Of a stretch of DNA of 64,000 nucleotides, positions 59,532-64,000 are shown piece by piece (the first letter of the stretch is position 1; every line of letters begins with the position of its first letter). The position numbers were made by a program, and so were the translations under genes. This stretch comes from Pseudomonadota bacterium (lineage in GTDB: Bacteria; Pseudomonadota; Alphaproteobacteria; Rhizobiales; Devosiaceae), in the NCBI GenBank assembly GCA_023391095.1, contig JAEWBN010000009.1, forward strand, positions 1-64,000. The letters are read 5' to 3'. The notes under the pieces were generated by a model. It did no database searches, had not been told where the DNA came from, and saw only the letters and a list, made by a program, of their open reading frames with translations.

Positions 59532-60068
59532 CTACTTCGGCGCCAGAACCATGACCATCTGTCGGCCTTCCGAACGCGGCTGGCTTTCGACCTTGGCGAT
59601 AGCTTCGGTCTGCTCCTTGACCTTGAGCAGCAGCTGCATGCCAAGGTCCTGGTGCGCCATTTCGCGGCCACGGAAGCGCAGTGTCACCTTGACCCGGTCG
59701 CCATCGTCGAGGAACCGCTGCACCGCCTTCATCTTGGTCTCGTAGTCATGAGTGTCGATGTTCGGACGCATCTGCACTTCCTTGACTTCGATCACCTTCT
59801 GCTTCTTGCGCGCTTCGGCAGCCTTCTTCTGGGCAGCATATTTGAAGCGGCCCAGATCAAGCATCTTGGCAACAGGCGGATTGGAATTGGCGGCGATCAG
59901 GACAAGGTCAAGGCCCTGTTCCTGCGCTTCGGCCAAGGCGTCGCGCGTGCGCACGATGCCACGGTTTTCCCCTTCAGCGTCGATCAGCTGGACGTCGGGG
60001 CTGGTAATATCCTCGTTAGCAAGCGGCCCATCTTTCTGGGGCGCAACGGGTCTCATGGGACGGCGAAT
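59532..60068 (-). CDS. infC: Translation initiation factor IF-3 (probable AUU start)
   Basis: IF-3 binds the 30S subunit and enforces start-codon fidelity. No ATG gives the expected N-terminus. An ATT at 60068, preceded by aagga at 9-nt spacing, gives 178 residues beginning with the IRRPMRPVAPQKDGP segment, matching the family's usual RRP-type start. The ATG at 60056 is four codons later and lacks a good ribosome-binding site. The core ANEDITSPDVQLID, VLIAANSNPPVAKMLD, RPNIDTHDYETKM and GRQMVMVLAPK are typical IF-3. AUU start codons autoregulate infC in E. coli. Confidence 0.93.
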   Translation of the reverse strand: MRRPMRPVAPQKDGPLANEDITSPDVQLIDAEGENRGIVRTRDALAEAQEQGLDLVLIAANSNPPVAKMLDLGRFKYAAQKKAAEARKKQKVIEVKEVQMRPNIDTHDYETKMKAVQRFLDDGDRVKVTLRFRGREMAHQDLGMQLLLKVKEQTEAIAKVESQPRSEGRQMVMVLAPK

Positions 60069-60219
60069 GGCAAGCGTTCCTTGTGCTATTGGTGCAAGGG
60101 GTGAAATCGGCCTTAAAATCGTGGTAGCGCGGCCATAAGTCAACTGGCGCGACAATTGATTTTATGGCTGTTGCGCTGGATAAACGCCCCCGTCTTTCAG
60201 GAAAGTCGCCGAGCCCCCG

Positions 60220-60984
60220 ATGAGTTCCCCAATCGAGCTTGCAATCGACGTCGGCAGTGGCGCGCAAAGGCGCTCGATTGCCGTCCAGCACCGGGCGGGG
60301 CGGTCGCCGGGCCTCTTCTGGCTGGGCGGCTTCAAATCGGCCATGAGCGGCGCAAAGGCAACAGCGCTCGACGCCATGGGAGCTGCAGCCGGGCTGGCGG
60401 TGACCCGCTTCGACTATTCCGGGCACGGTGTGTCGGGCGGGCGTTTCGAGGACGGCACGATCAGCCGGTGGCTGGAGGAGGCCGCGGCGATTTACGACAC
60501 AACTGAGGGGCCGCAGATCGTGGTGGGCTCCTCGATGGGCGGGTGGCTGGCTCTCCTGCTGGCCCGACGGCAAGTGCAGCGGGGCGCGCCCTTCCGGGGA
60601 CTGGTGCTGATAGCGCCGGCCGTCGACATGACCTCGACGCTCATGCCGGCGTGCATGACGGCCGCGCAACAGGCGCAACTGGCTGCCCAGGGATATTACC
60701 AGCGCGACAGTGCTTATGGCGACGGACCGTACACCATTGGCCGCGCCCTGCTCGAGGACGGTGCCACCCATAGCCTTTTCGGTTCTGTCATCGAAACGGG
60801 CTGCCCGGTCCATATCCTGCAGGGCGGTCGCGACACCGACGTGCCGCCCAGCCATGCCCAGAAGCTGGTCAGCCACATTCTCCATGATCCGGTGACCTTT
60901 ACGCTGATCCCCGACGGCGACCACCGTCTGAGCCGGAACGAGGATCTGGAGGTTCTGCGCCGGGCCGTGATGGAGATGGTCTGA
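60220..60984 (+). CDS. Alpha/beta hydrolase
   Basis: The 254-residue protein has the alpha/beta hydrolase fold: an oxyanion-hole FWLGGFKS, then TRFDYSGHGVSGG, the nucleophile elbow GSSMGGW with Ser105, the acid in LQGGRDTDVPP and the terminal His in PDGDHRL. The pattern resembles ABHD10/palmitoyl-protein thioesterase-like hydrolases, so a thioesterase or carboxylesterase is likely. It is divergent from infC, a gene pairing common in Hyphomicrobiales. Confidence 0.9.
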   Translation: MSSPIELAIDVGSGAQRRSIAVQHRAGRSPGLFWLGGFKSAMSGAKATALDAMGAAAGLAVTRFDYSGHGVSGGRFEDGTISRWLEEAAAIYDTTEGPQIVVGSSMGGWLALLLARRQVQRGAPFRGLVLIAPAVDMTSTLMPACMTAAQQAQLAAQGYYQRDSAYGDGPYTIGRALLEDGATHSLFGSVIETGCPVHILQGGRDTDVPPSHAQKLVSHILHDPVTFTLIPDGDHRLSRNEDLEVLRRAVMEMV

Positions 60985-60990
60985 GCCGGC

Positions 60991-61641
60991 TCAGACCAGC
61001 GTCAGCCTGGTCTTTTGCATGCCCGCCGCATTGAAATTGTCTGGCGAAAGCCAGCGCTCGAACGCCGCGCGGCGCTGTGGCCATGCGCTATCCAGCATGG
61101 AAAACCATGCCGTATCGCGATTCTCGCCCTTGACGATCATGTCCTGGCGGAACACGCCCTCGAGGGTGAACCCGAAACGAAGTGCCGCGGCCTTGGAGGG
61201 CTCGTTGCGGTCATTGCATTTCCACTCGAAGCGCCGATAGCCAAGCTCATCGAAGGCATGGCGCGCAAAAAGGAAAAGAGCCTCGGTGGCGAGGCGTGAG
61301 CGTGCCATGGGCATTCCCCAATATACCCCGCCGATCTCGATGGACCCATGTTCGGGGCGGATGCGCATCCAGCCCTGCCGCCCCACCGCGCGTCCACTAG
61401 CCTTGTCGATGACGGCGACATAGCGGTCGGAGCCCTGTTCTACAGCGGCTATCCAGTCGATGACGTCGCCCACGCTTTGCGGCGGCAGGCTTGGTAGCCA
61501 GCGGTAGCGCTCCTGCGCCTGGGGGCCTTCAGAAATGGCATAAAGATCGTCGGCGTGCCGGGGATGGACAGGCTCGGTGCGCACATAGCGGCCCTCAAGC
61601 ACGATGTCCTGGGGCGCGGACAGGGCCGGTTTCGGGCTCAT
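60991..61641 (-). CDS. GNAT family N-acetyltransferase (RimJ/RimL-like)
   Basis: The 216-residue protein has GNAT features: GRYVRTEPVHPRHADDLYAI at the N-terminus, DKASGRAVGRQGW, IEIGGVYWG, and the acetyl-CoA-binding region ending FEWKCNDRNEPSKAAALRFGFTLEGVFRQ (cited in part), typical of RimJ/RimL-type acyltransferases. The substrate is unknown. It overlaps the upstream SDR gene by 4 bp (ATGA), last in the fzlA-SDR-GNAT operon. Confidence 0.9.
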   Translation of the reverse strand: MSPKPALSAPQDIVLEGRYVRTEPVHPRHADDLYAISEGPQAQERYRWLPSLPPQSVGDVIDWIAAVEQGSDRYVAVIDKASGRAVGRQGWMRIRPEHGSIEIGGVYWGMPMARSRLATEALFLFARHAFDELGYRRFEWKCNDRNEPSKAAALRFGFTLEGVFRQDMIVKGENRDTAWFSMLDSAWPQRRAAFERWLSPDNFNAAGMQKTRLTLV

Positions 61642-62516
61642 CGTTCGGCTTTCAGAATGGCGTCGAGGCCCGCCCGGTAATCGGGGTAGGCAAGCTTGAT
61701 CCCCAGCGCGGCCTTGATGGCAGCATTGGAGACGCGCTTGTTGTCGGCATAGAAACTGCGTTGCATGGGCGTGAACTCGGCGGTTTCAAAGGCAACTTCC
61801 GGCGGCGGTTCAAGACCAAGCAGGCCCGCCGCATAGGCGATCAGATCCTGAGGTGGCGCCGGTTCGTCATCGGCGAGATTGAAGGTGCCGCCGAGGTTCT
61901 GTTCGGCCGCCAAGGCCGTGACGCGGGCGATGTCGTCGACATGGATGCGGTTGAAGACCTGTCCGGGCTTGATGACGCGCCGTGCCGTACCATCCCGCAT
62001 CTTGTCGAGCGCCGAACGGCCCGGTCCATAGATGCCGGCAAGCCGCAGGATCAGGAGCGGCACTCCGCGCCTTTGGGCATAGCCGCGCCATGCCTCTTCA
62101 GCCTGGAGGCGCCAAAAAGAGCGCTCATTGCGCGGATCGAGGGGGGCCGTTTCGTCGATCCAGGCGCCGCCGAAGTCGCCATAGACACCGACGGTCGAGT
62201 AATAGCAGAGCCATTGGAGGTCCGCCGCCGCATCGAGATCGGCTTTATGAAGCCGCAGCACTGGATCGCCGGCCGCATCGGGCGCGGCCGAGGCAATCAC
62301 ATGCGAAATTCCGCCTCGCAGCGCGGTGCCGACTTCCGAGCCCCGGCTGTGTCCGTCAAAAACGATCGCAGCAAGGCCTTGGGACTGAAGAGCGACAGCC
62401 TTTTCACGCGACCGGACCGTGCCACCGATGGCGGTATAGGCGCCAGTTTTGCGCATGGCCTCTGCGGCGGCCAGTGCGGAATAGCCGAGCCCGAAAAAGA
62501 ATGCGCCCCTGACCAT
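61638..62516 (-). CDS. SDR family NAD(P)-dependent epimerase/dehydratase-like protein
   Basis: The 292-residue protein is an extended SDR. A Rossmann N-terminus (FFFGLGYSALAAAEAM) contains the variant GLGYSA in place of GxxGxxG. The region CYYSTVGVYGDFGG carries the serine and a YxxxK-like Tyr at lower conservation. Then come the substrate-binding ILRLAGIYGPGRSALD and HVDDIARV, matching YeeZ-like oxidoreductases. It overlaps fzlA by one base and the GNAT gene by four. Its substrate is unknown. Confidence 0.85.
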   Translation of the reverse strand: MVRGAFFFGLGYSALAAAEAMRKTGAYTAIGGTVRSREKAVALQSQGLAAIVFDGHSRGSEVGTALRGGISHVIASAAPDAAGDPVLRLHKADLDAAADLQWLCYYSTVGVYGDFGGAWIDETAPLDPRNERSFWRLQAEEAWRGYAQRRGVPLLILRLAGIYGPGRSALDKMRDGTARRVIKPGQVFNRIHVDDIARVTALAAEQNLGGTFNLADDEPAPPQDLIAYAAGLLGLEPPPEVAFETAEFTPMQRSFYADNKRVSNAAIKAALGIKLAYPDYRAGLDAILKAER

Positions 62517-63193
62517 CAGAAATCGAGGTCGGCATAGCCCTTGGAGGGCGGGATGGCGACGACGCGGTCGTTGAGGAGGGTACGGAAAGCCGGACGGGAT
62601 TTGAGGCGCGAATACCAGTCGCGCACCTCGACGGCCTTGGACCAGTCGATATCGCCCATATAGTCGAGCGTCGACAGATGCGCCGCTAGGGCAAAGTCGG
62701 CCGTGGTCATCTCGTCGCCGGCCAGCCAGTTCCGGTTGGCGAGGAGCCAGTTGAAGTAAAGGAGGTGCTCGGTAAGGTTGGCCTTGGCGGCGCGCAGCAC
62801 CGATGGCTCGGGCGTCGCGCCACGCTGATCGCGCTTGGCTACCTTTTCCTCGATCAGGTAACGGGTCACCTCGTCATTGAGCTTGAAGAGCACCCATTCG
62901 ACCAGGCGCCACATTTCGGCCCGGGCATAGGGATCGGGCGGGACGAGGCCGCCGACCGCATCGGGCGTATAGAGATCCTCGACCGCATGCAGCACGGCCA
63001 TGATGCCGGCAATAGGCCTGTCGAGGTCATCGAAAAGGATCGGGAGCGTAGCCGCCGGGTTGAGTTCGAGCAGATGCTCTTCTCGCAACCAGGGGCGAAC
63101 CTCTTCGAGATCGAGCGGAATTCCATATTCCGCGCAGATCAGTCGGATCAGCCGGGAAGACGGGTCGAGAGGATAATGGGCGAGGCTCGGCAT
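62516..63193 (-). CDS. fzlA: Glutathione S-transferase-like FtsZ-binding protein (FzlA)
   Basis: The 225-residue protein has an N-terminal thioredoxin-like domain (LAHYPLDPSSRLIRLICAEYG) and a C-terminal GST helical domain (WLAGDEMTTADFALAAHLSTLDY, cited in part). The C-terminal tail PSKGYADLDF closely resembles that of Caulobacter FzlA, an atypical GST-fold protein that curves FtsZ filaments and is needed for division. The GST active-site region is atypical here, which suits a non-enzymatic role. Location beside uppP and upstream of an SDR gene is also typical for alphaproteobacteria. Confidence 0.85.
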   Translation of the reverse strand: MPSLAHYPLDPSSRLIRLICAEYGIPLDLEEVRPWLREEHLLELNPAATLPILFDDLDRPIAGIMAVLHAVEDLYTPDAVGGLVPPDPYARAEMWRLVEWVLFKLNDEVTRYLIEEKVAKRDQRGATPEPSVLRAAKANLTEHLLYFNWLLANRNWLAGDEMTTADFALAAHLSTLDYMGDIDWSKAVEVRDWYSRLKSRPAFRTLLNDRVVAIPPSKGYADLDF

Positions 63194-63308
63194 GTAGACG
63201 CTCTATTGCTGCAGACCGGCCCTGCTGGCCCCCGCCTTGGCGCTTGATGCGAACCGGGCTAAGAGCATTGGGAAGAATGGGCCTTATGGAAATGAGTTAG
63301 GGGATCAG

Positions 63309-64000
63309 ATGAACGCCGATCAAGGTCTTTTTGTGCCCCTGGTCCTCGGAATCATCGAGGGGCTGACCGAATTCCTTCCGGTCAGCTCCACCGGGCACCT
63401 GCTTCTGGCGGGACATTTCTTCGGCCTGACCCAGCCGGCGACCTTCATTGTTCTCATCCAGCTGGGCGCCATCCTGGCTGTTCTGACCATTTATATCGCC
63501 AAGATCGGGACACTGTTGCGCGACGCGCTCACCGGAAAGCCCTATGCTTGGCACTTTGCCGCCGCCGTGCTGCTGGCCAGCATTCCCGGCGCTTTGGCCG
63601 GCGTGCTGTTCCGCGACTATATCCAGCAGGTCATCTACGAGACGCCGCTGGTCATCTGCATTTCGCTGCTGATTGGCGGCGTGGTCCTGCTGCTTGTGGA
63701 CCGGATGCCCAAGCGGGAAGTCTACAACGACATCTACCAGTTTCCCCTCCACCTGGCGGTGATCGTGGGCCTGTTCCAGATGATCGCGCTCATTCCTGGC
63801 GTGTCGCGCTCGGGCGCTACCGTGGTCGGCGCGATGCTCTTTGGCGCGACCAAGCGCTCGGCGGCCGAATTCACGTTCTTTATCGCGCTACCCATCATGA
63901 TCGGTGCCTTCGGCTACGACCTCTACAAGAGCCGCGACATGATCGATATGAGCCTCGGGCTCAATATCGCCATCGGCTTTGCTGCGTCATTCGTGGTGGG
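63309..64000 (+). CDS. uppP: Undecaprenyl-diphosphatase UppP (truncated by window edge)
   Basis: UppP (BacA) dephosphorylates undecaprenyl pyrophosphate at the inner membrane, recycling the lipid carrier for peptidoglycan. The ATG at 63309 opens a frame running off the right edge (about 230 codons visible). It begins MNADQGLFVPLVLGIIEGLTE, followed by the catalytic FLPVSSTGHLLLAG, and further on the second motif GVSRSGATVVGAMLFG. Several hydrophobic segments are present. The 3' end lies outside the window. It is divergent from fzlA. Confidence 0.95.
   Translation, partial: MNADQGLFVPLVLGIIEGLTEFLPVSSTGHLLLAGHFFGLTQPATFIVLIQLGAILAVLTIYIAKIGTLLRDALTGKPYAWHFAAAVLLASIPGALAGVLFRDYIQQVIYETPLVICISLLIGGVVLLLVDRMPKREVYNDIYQFPLHLAVIVGLFQMIALIPGVSRSGATVVGAMLFGATKRSAAEFTFFIALPIMIGAFGYDLYKSRDMIDMSLGLNIAIGFAASFVV

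Overview
The window is high-GC chromosomal DNA from an alphaproteobacterium, most likely of the order Hyphomicrobiales (Rhizobiales). The evidence is gene content: an Irr-type Fur regulator beside fabA-fabB, a RegB/RegA redox pair, an FzlA-like cell-division protein next to uppP, a DUF2852 protein, and rpsT-dnaA-dnaN-recF-gyrB in one block. The short palindromic repeats and overall gene set fit a Devosia/Pelagibacterium-like genome, but that genus-level guess is inference.

Layout. (1) From the left edge to about 6.94 kb is the right-hand part of an integrative element. It ends with a tyrosine recombinase reading away from the 3' end of a tRNA-Ser(GGA) gene. Its cargo is a KfrA-like coiled-coil DNA-binding protein, a soluble FtsH-like AAA+/M41 zinc protease with no membrane anchor, a protein with phage-type DPTP and WCT motifs, and a divergent TetR/DUF4336 pair. 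The other end of the element lies outside the window. (2) From 7.2 to 12 kb are ordinary chromosomal genes (msrA, a YjbR-like protein, a large multi-spanning membrane protein, DoxX), separated by a repeat field with a 200-bp tandem repeat. (3) From 11.9 to 23.1 kb is a reductive pyrimidine and beta-alanine catabolic cluster. It holds a RutR-like regulator with a near-consensus RutR box, a beta-alanine:pyruvate-type aminotransferase, methylmalonate/malonate-semialdehyde dehydrogenase, an N-carbamoyl-beta-alanine hydrolase, dihydropyrimidinase and a four-gene ABC importer. A DUF559 nuclease gene bounded by inverted repeats sits inside it. Dihydropyrimidine dehydrogenase is not in the window. (4) From 23 to 36 kb are a second repeat field, a beta-CASP nuclease, the regB-regA pair, small cell-envelope genes, an L,D-transpeptidase, a class A penicillin-binding protein with an unusual DPxTG-repeat tail, a luciferase-like oxidoreductase and a diguanylate cyclase.

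(5) From 36.8 to 49.4 kb is the core replication and housekeeping block: gyrB, recF, dnaN, dnaA and rpsT on the minus strand, then mutM, then ubiE, ubiB, a lipoprotein and dut on the plus strand. The roughly 790-bp dnaA-rpsT gap carries a good rpsT promoter, a strong terminator and three clustered GANTC sites. (6) From 49 to 64 kb are DUF2259, a MoeB/ThiF-like enzyme, fabB-fabA and irr. These are followed by a tightly packed plus-strand run (NAT, YdeI, DUF1697, ribokinase), further small-molecule enzymes, infC with a probable AUU start codon, a minus-strand fzlA-SDR-GNAT operon, and the 5' part of uppP running off the right edge.

Repeats are a main theme. At least three families of GC-rich palindromic elements sit between genes and in places enter reading frames (DUF559 C-terminus) or press against start sites. 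The best candidates for new biology are the KfrA/soluble-M41-protease/WCT module on the island and the DUF559 gene framed by inverted copies of the dominant repeat. No CRISPR array, rRNA, insertion sequence or recognised riboswitch was seen.
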